Below, piece after piece: positions 16,692 to 25,573 of a stretch of 50,749 nucleotides of DNA (positions within the stretch are counted from its first letter, which is position 1; the number at the start of each line of letters is the position of its first letter). A model generated the notes under the pieces. It had not been told where the DNA came from. It did not search any database and saw nothing but the letters and a program-made list of their open reading frames with translations. Position numbers and translations under genes: made by a program. This DNA comes from Herminiimonas sp. GTDB lineage: Bacteria; Pseudomonadota; Gammaproteobacteria; Burkholderiales; Burkholderiaceae_D. Location: positions 1-50,749 of the forward strand of contig JAQGLW010000002.1 of NCBI GenBank assembly GCA_028292665.1, read 5' to 3'.

Positions 16692-18239
16692 TCAGGTGCG
16701 CGAAGAAGGTGCATAGAACGGCACACGCGGTTTCGTCGCTTCGGTTTGCAGGTAGCCGTCGTAGAACTTCTTCACGTGTGGAAATACGGCGCGCGCCATG
16801 TGAATGCGCTTTTCTTCTTCCGGCGTACGCGGTTTGGACAGGCGCTCGGCGATCTCATTGAGAATCTGGTCGCGATCGACACGCGTGAAGCGGCCATTCT
16901 CGTAAATGACTTCGCCGCCGACGACGGTGGCATCGACCTGCTGCGACTTGGCGCGCTGCATGACGGCATCGAGAATTGGAATCTGGTCATCCTGGTACGG
17001 CCACAACGCTTTTCGATGATTGATGACGACAAAGTCAGCCATGCGGCCGACGTCGAGGCGTCCGATTTCTGCACCGAACGGCGTGGTCATTGCGCCGTGT
17101 TCAGTCGCCATGCGCAGTACTTGCGGACAGGTCGGCACGCTGTCGTCCATGCCCGGCACGCGATGTGCCCGCAGTACCAGGCGCATTTCCTGCAGCATGT
17201 CGCGGTCGTCGTTGATGCCGGCTTCGTCGAGACCGATGCCGACCGTCATGCCCTTGGATTCGAATGCATTGAGCGGTGCGACGCCGCTGCGCAGACGGAA
17301 GTTGGAGCTGCAGTTGTGGCAGATGCAGGTGCCGCTGTGAGCGGCGATTTCGATATCTTCCTCGGTCAGCCAGACCCCGTGGCCCAGCGTCAGGCGCGGA
17401 CTGAGGATGCCGAGTTTTTCCAGATGCTTGACCGCAGTGGTGCCAGTGCGGCGACGTGCATATTCCTTCTGGTAAGTCGTTTCCAGCAAGTGCATGTGCA
17501 TCGGCGCATTGTCGCGCAGCGAACGATCGTTGAGTGCGGTCAACGCGTTGTCCGAACACCAGTGCAGGTTGGCCGGCGCGAGCTGAATGCGGGTGCGGTC
17601 CTGACCCTTGTTCTCTGCAACCAGACTGTCGTACAGCGACATGTTGTCTTCAAACGGAATCGCCTGTTTCTTCAGGTGCTCGGCTACGGACGTCTTCAGT
17701 TCTTCCGGCAGCCGCGCAACGAAGTCTTCGTCCGCTTCGTACACCAGGCGATTCTGTTCGCGCACGGCATAGCAGTACGACGCGCGCATGCCGACATCGC
17801 GATAAGCCTTCAACACTTGCAGCGAATACTTGTGGATCACCTCCAGCGGTCCCGGCATCCAGCCGTGAATGTGCTGCACGGTGGTGATACCGGACGCAAT
17901 CATTTCAAATGATGAATAGAGCGTGTCCAGGTAACGGTCGAGATCGCGCGCTGACATGCGGCTGGCAAACCACAGTTCCAGCGGATGATCGGGCGAACCC
18001 AATTGCAGCGGCGTCATGCCGACGTGGTGATGCGCGTTGACAAAACCGGGCAAGATGATCTGGTCATCGTTGCCGAAAATTTCCACGCCCGGATAGCGCG
18101 CTTCGATGTCGGCCAGCGGCCCGATATCGACGATCACGCCGTCGCGTTGAACGAGCGCGCCGTTTTCGAGGACATCGGCCTGATCGCGATTGATCGCACC
18201 ACGCACGATCCATTTCGCCTTGAATATTGATTGCTTCAT
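16692..18239 (-). CDS. TrzA/AtzB-like amidohydrolase (deaminase/chlorohydrolase family)
   Basis: This member of the cytosine-deaminase/TrzA branch of the amidohydrolase superfamily typically hydrolyses C-NH2 or C-Cl on N-heterocycles. Metal and catalytic signatures: NAHHHV (His70, His72), MHLLE, LTLGHGVWL, HNCSSNFRLRSGVAPL and GIGLDEAG with the last metal Asp. At 515 aa it is longer than most (440-480) through its C-terminus. It sits in the leftward operon between the ABC permease gene (168 bp upstream) and an amidase gene. In this setting a deamination of a purine, pyrimidine or triazine-like ring before hydrolytic opening is plausible. It might instead be an 8-oxoguanine or guanine deaminase relative. 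Confidence 0.87.
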   Translation of the reverse strand: MKQSIFKAKWIVRGAINRDQADVLENGALVQRDGVIVDIGPLADIEARYPGVEIFGNDDQIILPGFVNAHHHVGMTPLQLGSPDHPLELWFASRMSARDLDRYLDTLYSSFEMIASGITTVQHIHGWMPGPLEVIHKYSLQVLKAYRDVGMRASYCYAVREQNRLVYEADEDFVARLPEELKTSVAEHLKKQAIPFEDNMSLYDSLVAENKGQDRTRIQLAPANLHWCSDNALTALNDRSLRDNAPMHMHLLETTYQKEYARRRTGTTAVKHLEKLGILSPRLTLGHGVWLTEEDIEIAAHSGTCICHNCSSNFRLRSGVAPLNAFESKGMTVGIGLDEAGINDDRDMLQEMRLVLRAHRVPGMDDSVPTCPQVLRMATEHGAMTTPFGAEIGRLDVGRMADFVVINHRKALWPYQDDQIPILDAVMQRAKSQQVDATVVGGEVIYENGRFTRVDRDQILNEIAERLSKPRTPEEEKRIHMARAVFPHVKKFYDGYLQTEATKPRVPFYAPSSRT

Positions 18240-18407
18240 TGAGTGACTCTCCTTGGTTCCCGGCTGGTCGCCGGTGGTTAATTGATATCGAATGCCAATG
18301 CTTGCTGCGCAACTCCCCCGCAGCCGGTAACGGGCTTGAAGAGATGACTTGCTGGAAAGCTATGTTGGCAGGAAGACGTCGGCGTGCGTCCGCGTCTTCC
18401 CGCAGAT

Positions 18408-19364
18408 TTATTTGCGGCCGCCGTCCTGATCGATCCACCACAACAGACGTTTTTGCACGATGCGCAGCAGTTGATCCACCAGGAAGCCGAGCAAACCGAT
18501 CAGCGTCATGCAGAAAAACACCAGCGACGAGTTGAAAGTGCTGCGCGCCATCATCACGATCTGGCCGAGACCGCTGCCGACACCGACCGCTTCGGCAATC
18601 AGCACCACCATCCACGCGGAAAACAGATTCAGACGCAGCGTCATGAACAGGCCCGGCAGAATCGACGGCAGAATCACCTTGGTGAAAATTTGCCGCTTGG
18701 TCGCCCCCATGATGCGGGCGACCTGAATGTAGCTGACCGGTACCGTGTCGATCTGGCTGAGGGTTGCCAGCACGATGACGAAATACACCGAGATGAACAC
18801 CATGAAGATCGCCGGCATGTTGCCGATGCCGAACAGGAAGATCGCGACCGGCAGCCAGGCCACCGGCGAAATCGGCGCCAGCAATGTGATGGTCGGTAAT
18901 GTGACGTTGCCGAAAATGCGGTTGTAGCGATTCAGCAAGCCGGTTGCCACCGCAAGCGTAAAACCGAGACCGAGGCCGACCAGCACACGCATCGTGGTCC
19001 ACAGGATAACCGCCAGCACACCCAGAAAACTGGCGCCGCTGCCTTCCGAACCGATGGTGTTGCCGAGATCGAAGAACCTGAACTGTTCAGGCAGATTGGA
19101 GAGGAAGATATGCGGCGGCGGCATCAAAAGCGGATCGGCCCAGCCCATGTACCAGCAGAGTTCCCAGACGCTGGTGAAGATGCCGACAGATAACACCCAC
19201 CAGCCGATGGTAACGGCGAGGTCGCGGGTCTTTTTTTCGCGCGGCGAGGGACGCGAGACTTTGCCATTTGGCATTGCTGCTTTCGCGGCGCCGGGTTTCG
19301 ACGTGGCGGGTGTGGCGCTTTTTGTTATGTCGACTGTCATGGCGATATCGGGTACAGCTTTCAT
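18408..19364 (-). CDS. ABC transporter permease (SsuC/TauC-like)
   Basis: This inner-membrane permease of the nitrate/sulfonate/taurine/pyrimidine-precursor ABC class has 318 aa from the ATG at 19362-19364, preceded by ACGGGGG. The upstream open frame lacks homology. A charged N-terminal tail of about 60 residues precedes six hydrophobic segments (first TIGWWVLSVGIFTSVWELCW). The cytoplasmic coupling loop near the C-terminus reads EAVGVGSGLGQIV. It is downstream of the ATPase gene (163 bp gap) and serves the binding protein at 20566-21624, completing one ABC importer for the ureide cluster. Confidence 0.92.
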   Translation of the reverse strand: MKAVPDIAMTVDITKSATPATSKPGAAKAAMPNGKVSRPSPREKKTRDLAVTIGWWVLSVGIFTSVWELCWYMGWADPLLMPPPHIFLSNLPEQFRFFDLGNTIGSEGSGASFLGVLAVILWTTMRVLVGLGLGFTLAVATGLLNRYNRIFGNVTLPTITLLAPISPVAWLPVAIFLFGIGNMPAIFMVFISVYFVIVLATLSQIDTVPVSYIQVARIMGATKRQIFTKVILPSILPGLFMTLRLNLFSAWMVVLIAEAVGVGSGLGQIVMMARSTFNSSLVFFCMTLIGLLGFLVDQLLRIVQKRLLWWIDQDGGRK

Positions 19365-19527
19365 TTGAACCCCCGTATGTCGCGCGCTCGAACGGCTGTA
19401 CCGTGCATTGCGCGGATGGCAGCACGCGCCGGAAAGTCTGATGTGATGTTTGATGTGTTCATGATTCCATCCTTGATTCAGTGGCAGGATCGACGTGCGC
19501 CTTAACTGTTGAATCCTCGTTCGTCTG

Positions 19528-20340
19528 TTATGCCGATTGATTGCCGGCTTCGCTGCGTTGCTGGTCAGCGAAGGCACGATCGACTTCGTCGGCCAGCAGA
19601 TCGGACAGTTCCTCCTCCAGCCGGCGATAGGCCGGATCGCGCGGATTGCGCGGCCGTTCGAGGTCGATGCGGATGTCCTTCTTGACGCGGCCGGGACGCG
19701 AGGTAAATACGACGATGCGGTCGGCCAGCGAGATCGCCTCTTCGATCGAGTGCGTCACGAGGATGATCGACGCGCCGCTGTCGCGCCAGATCTGCAGCAG
19801 GAAGTCCTGCATCTTGGCGCGCGTCTGCACGTCGAGTGCGGCGAACGGTTCGTCCATCATCAGGACCATCGGTTGCATCGCAAGGGCACGTGCAACGGCA
19901 ACGCGCTGGCGCATGCCGCCGGACAATTCTTCAGGGCGTTTGTCGAGCATGTCGCCGAGGCCGACTTTCTTCAGGATTTTGCTGGCAACGTCGCGACGCA
20001 ATTCCGGCGACATGCCGCGCAGGCCCAGGCCGAAAGTCACGTTGTCGGCGAGCGTCAGCCAAGGGAACAGCGAAGCTTCTTGAAAAATCATGCCGCGATC
20101 CGAGCTCGGTCCGGTCACCGGCAGCATGTCGGATTCGATTGTGCCGGACGTGGTCGATTCCAGCCCGGCGATCATGTAGAGCAAGGTGCTTTTGCCGCAG
20201 CCGGACGGCCCCAGCAGCACGACGAATTCGCCACGTGCGACTTCAAACGACAGCTCGTCGAGCGCCAGCAGCGGCGACGCTCCGTCTGGATTCCATACCT
20301 TGGATACCTGCTTGCAAGAAACGGCCGGGATGCCTGCCAT
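19528..20340 (-). CDS. ABC transporter ATP-binding protein (SsuB/TauB-like)
   Basis: This ATPase powers the importer encoded around it. Walker A GPSGCGKST lies at residues 44-52, the Q-loop is in MIFQEASLFPW, signature LSGGMRQR begins at 139, Walker B VLMMDEP at 159-165, and the switch His195 is in VTHSIEEA. The 270 aa are typical of SsuB/TauB proteins. AGGAGTATCACC lies just before the ATG at 20340. It is separated from the upstream binding-protein gene by 225 bp containing a strong hairpin at 20521-20551, which probably lets the binding protein be made in excess. Confidence 0.94.
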   Translation of the reverse strand: MAGIPAVSCKQVSKVWNPDGASPLLALDELSFEVARGEFVVLLGPSGCGKSTLLYMIAGLESTTSGTIESDMLPVTGPSSDRGMIFQEASLFPWLTLADNVTFGLGLRGMSPELRRDVASKILKKVGLGDMLDKRPEELSGGMRQRVAVARALAMQPMVLMMDEPFAALDVQTRAKMQDFLLQIWRDSGASIILVTHSIEEAISLADRIVVFTSRPGRVKKDIRIDLERPRNPRDPAYRRLEEELSDLLADEVDRAFADQQRSEAGNQSA

Positions 20341-20520
20341 GGTGATACTCCTTATCGGCTTGCGCCATCAATGCCACAGCACACGCCCTGCGCTGTCATC
20401 GCACCAGTTGCGGGCGCTTTCAGCCTGCCGCCGGGTTTGATTGCATCGCACCTGGCGGTGTGTCGCTCACGCGTCGCCGCGATTGCTGCATTTGTATCTG
20501 CTGCTCAAAAACGTACTGCT

Positions 20521-20551
20521 ACGGACTGCCGTTCACCGAACGGCAGTCCGT
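20521..20551 (-). terminator. 14-bp perfect hairpin between binding-protein and ATPase genes
   Basis: Arms 20521-20534 and 20538-20551 (ACGGACTGCCGTTC and its exact complement) enclose a 3-base loop. On the minus strand it comes 15 nt after the binding-protein stop codon, and a short T-run (CGTTTTT) follows about 10 nt later. It fits a partial terminator or 3' mRNA-protecting structure giving more binding protein than ATPase. Confidence 0.6.
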
Positions 20552-20565
20552 CTCTATCGCGATGA

Positions 20566-21624
20566 TCAGGCGATAGCCGCCGACTTCAGTTTCAGGACGT
20601 TGTACAACGGCTTGTTTTCGGCGATTACCTGTTCCAGCAGGGTCCAGTCGATTGCCTTGCTGTCCGGCAGTTTCTTGATGTAACCGAGTTCTTTCATCGA
20701 CTGGCCACGCGCCAGGATGAATTTGGTCTGGTTGCGTTGATCGATCTCGACCGGCTGCTTGTTCTTGGCAAGGAGTGTGGCCTCCATCGTGGTTTTGTAA
20801 TACGTGCCCACGGTATCTTTCAGAGCCGATTCCGGATCAGCTTCGGCCTGGCTTTGTGCGAGGAACAGTGCCTTGATGACGGCCTTGACGGCAGCCGGAT
20901 TTTTTTCCAGCAATGGCGTACGAACTGCGAGCACGCAATCGGAATAGCCCTTGCCATACAGGTCGGTACCATCGGAGATGACCGACGAACCCTTGCGCGA
21001 CGCGACAGCTTGCGATGCATACGGCTCGATGTGGCACATCGAATCGATCGCGCCGGTGATGAAGGCCTGCGCCATTTCCGGCGAGGTATTGAAGTAGCGG
21101 ACCTTGACGTCCTTGAACGTCATGCCGGCGTGCTTCAGATAATCGTACGGCAGCACTTCGAGTGTATCCGCCTGGAACGTGCCGAGCGTCTTGCCGCGCA
21201 GATCTGCGGCGTTCTTGATGCCTTCCTTGGCCACGATCATGCAGCCCTCCACCCCGCCACCCGCCACGATTTTCACCGGTGCGCCGGCGTCGTACAACGT
21301 CAGGAAATTGGAATAGGGAATCATCGAGATATCGACCATTCCGGCGCCGAACAGTGTGGCGATATCGGCATTGGATGGTGTCACGACAAAGTCAAGTTCA
21401 ACGCCGTCGACTTTCGCCAGATCGCGTTTTTTTACGAGGAACAAACCGAGATTGCACAGACCCGTGCCGTGGGTTGCTTTCAGTGTAGTGCCGGCTGCCC
21501 AAGCCGCATTCGGCTGCAACGCTGCAGCTATGCCCATCGGCAGCAGTGCGGCGACGCCCGCCGCGGAAGTGCCTTTCAAAAACGTACGACGCGATTTCGA
21601 AATCAATTCTTCGACGTTTTGCAT
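20566..21624 (-). CDS. ABC transporter substrate-binding protein (NMT1/SsuA-like, Tat signal)
   Basis: This periplasmic binding protein of the NMT1/THI5-like class (nitrate, sulfonate, taurine, pyrimidine precursors) has 352 aa. The N-terminus SKSRRTFLKGTSAAGVAAL carries a twin-arginine motif (RRTFLK) followed by a hydrophobic stretch, so export through Tat is expected. I start at the ATG at 21622-21624, preceded by GGAAA; an upstream in-frame ATG adds eight unconserved residues. It is the first gene of the seven-gene leftward operon. Its promoter must lie in the AT-rich 21625-22259 region, where palindromic sites suited to the GntR regulator occur. The ligand is probably the heterocycle or ureide consumed by the cluster. 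Confidence 0.9.
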   Translation of the reverse strand: MQNVEELISKSRRTFLKGTSAAGVAALLPMGIAAALQPNAAWAAGTTLKATHGTGLCNLGLFLVKKRDLAKVDGVELDFVVTPSNADIATLFGAGMVDISMIPYSNFLTLYDAGAPVKIVAGGGVEGCMIVAKEGIKNAADLRGKTLGTFQADTLEVLPYDYLKHAGMTFKDVKVRYFNTSPEMAQAFITGAIDSMCHIEPYASQAVASRKGSSVISDGTDLYGKGYSDCVLAVRTPLLEKNPAAVKAVIKALFLAQSQAEADPESALKDTVGTYYKTTMEATLLAKNKQPVEIDQRNQTKFILARGQSMKELGYIKKLPDSKAIDWTLLEQVIAENKPLYNVLKLKSAAIA

Positions 21625-22259
21625 ATAGTTTCCATGCCGTTCACACATAACGAACTCCGATCAAGTGAAGTAATTCTTATAAAGAGCGGGCGATTCCAAT
21701 GAAAGTCGGTCCCGTACCTCACAAACCGGCCCTTTCCTCACCTCCTTGGTCGGGCGCCCTAATGCTTGTGATATGCCTTTCATAGCAAACTGCATGCCAC
21801 AACCTGATTTGCAGCAATTTTCGAGTAGAAAACTGGGCAACTCTCCTAGGTAAAACCATCGAATGTAGAAAATATAGATGAGAATTGTCCACAATTTGTA
21901 TTGATAGTGTGTGCATTAATAATGGGACATCACGCACCATTGCAATGCAAAATAATGACGTTTCGTGGTGCGCATGGAATCGCTAATTTGAATCATCAAT
22001 CCAGCGCGGGACTCAATATTGGAATTTTGATATGCCGATGTCAGAATGCAGCTATATTGATGTTTGGATTGTGGACAAAAAAAATTTCGAATATGGCACA
22101 GGAATTGCTCCCATTGCATGCAGTTAATTCTGGAGAAAATTAATCGCCCCTAAAGGGAAGGCAAATTGCATTGCTATCACAGCAAACAAATTTTTTATCA
22201 ATCGATACCAACAACAAAAATGACCCGGTTGTTTCGCTACGTCGGGTACCAAACAAACC
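21625..22259. promoter_or_regulatory. AT-rich divergent control region with paired ATTGT-N2-ACAAT sites
   Basis: This 635-bp gap, clearly more AT-rich than its surroundings, separates the leftward transporter operon from the rightward racemase/carbamoylase pair. It holds no gene I can recognise. ATTGTCCACAAT at 21884-21895 is a palindrome around a CC centre. ATTGTGGACAAA at 22068-22079 is the same site inverted, with one mismatch. FCD-type GntR regulators commonly bind ATTGT/ACAAT-type palindromes, and one is encoded at 24502-25305. The binding assignment is inference. Confidence 0.5.
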
Positions 22260-23018
22260 ATGCGCATTCTTCTACTTAACGGCAACATCAGCACCAGCGT
22301 CACCGAATCGCTCGCCGCAGAAGCACGGATGTATGCCGCGCCCGGAACAGAAATCGTTGCGACGCAATGCTCACGCGGCGCGGCGTTCGTCGCCAGTCGC
22401 GCGAGCGAAGTCGTCGCCGCCAATGCAATGCTGGAAGCGGTTGCTGCTTATCAAGATCAATACGACGCCATATTGGTCGCGATCTCGTTCGATACCGCTG
22501 TGGCTGCTTTGCGCGAGATGTTGCCGGTACCGGTGATCGGCATGACTGAAGCGGCGTGTCATGTGGCGACGATGGTCAGTGCGCGATTTGGCGTCGTGGT
22601 GCCCGGCGCGCGCAGTGCCGCGGTGTATCGCGAACGGATGGTCGGCAACGGCTTCGGTCCGCGGCTGGCAGGCATGCGCGTGGTCGGGCCGTCCGCCGCC
22701 GTGTTGTATGGCGATCCGGAAAGTGCATTGCAGTCGATCCACACTGCGGCCCAAGCCTTGGTCGAAGAGGATGGTTGCGAAGCGGTGATCCTCGCCGGTG
22801 CGGCACTGGTCGGCATGCACCATCGCTTGCAGCCGCGCTTGCCGGTGCCGGTCATCGACGGTATCGCCTGTGGCGTCGGCATGCTGGAAACGCTGGTGCG
22901 GCTGAAGTTGCCGAAGCCGCAGTACGGCAGCTATGCATTACCTGAACCCGCGCAACTGGAAAAGATCGATCCGGCGCTGGCTGAATTGTTTGCCAATCCG
23001 CAGCCATCGAAGCCGTAG
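22260..23018 (+). CDS. Asp/Glu/hydantoin racemase superfamily protein lacking both catalytic cysteines
   Basis: This 252-aa protein has the hydantoin-racemase fold pattern: RILLLNGNISTSVTESL at the N-terminus, PVIGMTEAACHVA in the middle and LPVPVIDGIACGVGML near the end. The positions aligned with the two catalytic cysteines of the neighbouring racemase (14344-15087) are Ser76 in VAISFD and Gly180/Ala181 in VILAGAALVG. Cys-dependent racemisation is therefore unlikely. It may be a divergent lyase, isomerase or decarboxylase, or a non-catalytic protein. It is first in a rightward pair with the carbamoylase-type hydrolase (99 bp gap). The start is the first ATG; its ribosome site is weak. Confidence 0.82.
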   Translation: MRILLLNGNISTSVTESLAAEARMYAAPGTEIVATQCSRGAAFVASRASEVVAANAMLEAVAAYQDQYDAILVAISFDTAVAALREMLPVPVIGMTEAACHVATMVSARFGVVVPGARSAAVYRERMVGNGFGPRLAGMRVVGPSAAVLYGDPESALQSIHTAAQALVEEDGCEAVILAGAALVGMHHRLQPRLPVPVIDGIACGVGMLETLVRLKLPKPQYGSYALPEPAQLEKIDPALAELFANPQPSKP

Positions 23019-23117
23019 CGCCAAAGCCGTTCACTACATCAGCGAGTCGGCGCTTGCCGCATTCGTGCAAATGAAAATACAACTGCCAAACAACCGAACA
23101 AGAGAAACACCAACACC

Positions 23118-24401
23118 ATGACGACGATGCAAGAGCAGACAGATTTGACGATCGATTTCGCCACCATGAGCAACCAGATCATGGAGCGCGTTGACGTGCT
23201 CGCGTTACACACGGAGCAAGAGGGCATGATGACGCGTACGTACCTGACGGCTGCACATCGCGGCGCGGCCGGACAGATTGCCGCGTGGATGCGTGATGCC
23301 GGCATGACCGTGCGACGCGATGCCTCGGGCAATGTGATCGGTCGTTACGAAGGTACCGATCCCGGTTCGCCATTGCTGATGACGGGGTCGCATTTCGACA
23401 CAGTGCGCAACGGCGGACGCTACGACGGCCCGCTCGGCATCCTGCTGCCGATCGGTTGCGTGGCGGAATGGAACCGTCAGGGCAAGCGCTTTCCATTTGC
23501 GGTGGAAGTCGTCGCGTTTTGCGAAGAAGAAGGCGTGCGCTTCAAGGCGCCGCTGCTCGGTAGTCGTGCAATTGCCGGTACGTTCGATACGCGTGTGCTG
23601 GATAACGTCGACGATCAGGGGATCACGATGCACGAGGCGATGCTCGGTGCGGATCTGGATCCCGTGCATTTACCGACTGCTGCTGTCGCGCGCGGCAAGA
23701 TCGCCGCCTTTGTCGAAGTGCATATCGAGCAGGGCCCGGTTTTGCAGGAAGAAGGTCTCGCGCTCGGCGTCGTCACCGCGATCTCCGGCGCCACGCGCTA
23801 CATGCTGGAACTGGAAGGTGTTGCCGGTCATGCCGGCACGGTGCCGATGATGTCGCGCCATGACGCTGCGATGGCCGGTGCGGAGATTGCACTGTTCATT
23901 GAAAAACGCTGCAATGCCGCGCCCGGCCTGGTCGGCACTGTCGGCCAGTTCACTGTGCCGAACGGTGCGGGCAATGTCATCCCTGGCCGCGCCATCATGT
24001 CGATCGACATTCGTGCCGGCGAAGACACGCTGCGTGTCGCCGCGGCCGACGACATCACGATGGAGATCGAGCGCATCTGCGCGCGGCGTGGCGTGCGTGC
24101 GAATGTGAAGAAAACCTATGAAGCGGTGAGCGTCGGTTGCGCCGATTGGTTGCAGCAACGCTGGACCGCATCGCTGCAACGCCACGGCTGTGCGCCACGC
24201 AGCTTGCCGTCAGGCGCCGGCCACGACGGCATGATAATCGCAGCGATCGCACCGATCGCGATGTTGTTCGTCCGCTGCGGCAATGGCGGCATCAGTCATA
24301 ACCCGGCGGAGACAATGACGGCAGAAGACGCCGCGCTGGCATCGCGCGTGTTCGTGGATTTCGTGGAAAATTTTGAAGTGCCCGCAGCGGGGCAGGCGTG
24401 A
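23118..24401 (+). CDS. allantoate amidohydrolase / N-carbamoyl-L-amino-acid hydrolase (M20 family)
   Basis: This cytoplasmic binuclear-metal amidohydrolase removes a carbamoyl or ureido group from ring-opened ureides. Ligands seen: His92 and Asp94 in GSHFDTV, Asp103 in RYDGPLG, Glu137/Glu138 in CEEEGVRF, EVHIEQGPVL in the middle, and the C-terminal GAGHDG with HNPAE. The 427 aa are standard. AllC/HpxK (allantoate) and HyuC (N-carbamoyl-L-amino acid) enzymes share these motifs. Together with a PuuE-type allantoinase and a canonical racemase, allantoate is a good candidate, though no ureidoglycolate-processing enzyme is present here. Confidence 0.9.
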   Translation: MTTMQEQTDLTIDFATMSNQIMERVDVLALHTEQEGMMTRTYLTAAHRGAAGQIAAWMRDAGMTVRRDASGNVIGRYEGTDPGSPLLMTGSHFDTVRNGGRYDGPLGILLPIGCVAEWNRQGKRFPFAVEVVAFCEEEGVRFKAPLLGSRAIAGTFDTRVLDNVDDQGITMHEAMLGADLDPVHLPTAAVARGKIAAFVEVHIEQGPVLQEEGLALGVVTAISGATRYMLELEGVAGHAGTVPMMSRHDAAMAGAEIALFIEKRCNAAPGLVGTVGQFTVPNGAGNVIPGRAIMSIDIRAGEDTLRVAAADDITMEIERICARRGVRANVKKTYEAVSVGCADWLQQRWTASLQRHGCAPRSLPSGAGHDGMIIAAIAPIAMLFVRCGNGGISHNPAETMTAEDAALASRVFVDFVENFEVPAAGQA

Positions 24402-24501
24402 CTAATATTGATACGCGCCTGCAATACGCAGTACGGCAGACTGTGCTGCGCTCAAGCAGCGCGCCGCATCTTGTCGATAACGGTGCGCTGCAAGTTGCAT
24501 C

Positions 24502-25305
24502 TCAGGCGAAGATCGATTTCAAATCGACCTCCGCTTCGACGGCGCTTTCCAGCCGCAATGCATTTTCGCAATCGCGCAAATGTCCGCCCATGCGTTGCGT
24601 TGCCAGCTTGACGTCCTTGACTTCGATCGCTTCGATGATGTCGGCATGATGATGATGCGTACAAGCCGGCGTATTCAGGCTGTCGTACAGGGCGATGACC
24701 AGGCAGGTTTGCGCGGTCAGCTCGCGCATCATGCGCACCAGGATCGCGTTGCCGGCCAGTTCCGCCAGCAGGATGTGGAACTCGCCCGACAGACGGATGA
24801 TTGCGGTCCGGTCGTCCTTGCGGCGCGCCTTGGCTTCTTTCAAAACGTGCTGCCTGAGCTTCTTGATGTCGATGCTTTCCGCGCGTTCGCACAACATCTT
24901 GATGATAGCTGGCTCGATCAATTGCCGCGTAAAGAACAACTCGCGCGCCTCGTCCACCGTCGGGCTGGCGATGAATGCGCCGCGATTAGGGATCAGCGTC
25001 ACCAGTTGCTCATGCGCGAGTCGGGCCAGCACCGGGCGGATCTTGGTGCGGCTCATGCCGGACAACTCCACCAGACGTTCTTCCACCAATTGCGTACCGG
25101 GTGCGAGGCGATGTTCAAAAATCGCCTGCTGAATCTTTTGATAAAACTGTTCGCTCGTCAGAGCACGACCGGCGCGTGTTTCTGCATGCACGGCCGACGC
25201 GGCCGGATCGAAGGTGACGCGACTGGCTGCTGGAATCTTTTTCTTCAATGGCTTGTTCAAACTGGCCTCACGTTGAATGCGATTGTAAATAGTATGCAAT
25301 TTCAT
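24502..25305 (-). CDS. GntR-family transcriptional regulator, FCD subfamily
   Basis: This DNA-binding repressor/activator has 267 aa from the ATG at 25303-25305; the longer open frame upstream has no homology. An unusual basic N-terminal tail of about 50 residues precedes the winged HTH (residues 52-115, with MSRTKIRPVLARLAHEQLV as recognition region and the wing IPNRGAFI). The FCD ligand domain (120-255) includes EFHILLAELAGN and a histidine-rich HHHHADIIEAI likely to hold metal. It is divergent from the second amidase operon and faces the end of the carbamoylase gene. GTATTTTATAC just before its start may be an autoregulatory site. It is the only regulator in the cluster. Confidence 0.9.
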   Translation of the reverse strand: MKLHTIYNRIQREASLNKPLKKKIPAASRVTFDPAASAVHAETRAGRALTSEQFYQKIQQAIFEHRLAPGTQLVEERLVELSGMSRTKIRPVLARLAHEQLVTLIPNRGAFIASPTVDEARELFFTRQLIEPAIIKMLCERAESIDIKKLRQHVLKEAKARRKDDRTAIIRLSGEFHILLAELAGNAILVRMMRELTAQTCLVIALYDSLNTPACTHHHHADIIEAIEVKDVKLATQRMGGHLRDCENALRLESAVEAEVDLKSIFA

Positions 25306-25573
25306 CGAGTATTTTATACAAAATTGTGCGGTTCGTATCAAATAGGAAGGCGCAATTGAGCATCTCTTCAAAAGAAAATCTGAATCTGTCTGCCCTTGGC
25401 AAATCGCGTTTCCGACAGGAGAACAATTGCATTTCAGTCGGGAATGAGCTTGCTGTCCAATGTTTGAAAAACGGCTATCCGGTTGCGCCAAGCAATTCGC
25501 AGGTCAAGCAGTTGCCAAAAAATCCGGCACGTAATTGCGTACATACCGATTATATTTTTTATGGCACTTGCGC

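Noticed and set aside
16746-17912. Plus-strand open frame of 388 codons
   Set aside because: Antisense to the TrzA-like gene; no recognisable motif.
19537-20565. Plus-strand open frame of 342 codons
   Set aside because: Antisense to the ABC ATPase with all ATPase motifs on the other strand.
21649-22259. AT-rich gap as a replication origin or transfer origin
   Set aside because: No iterons, DnaA-box cluster or relaxase/replication gene; a divergent promoter region explains it.
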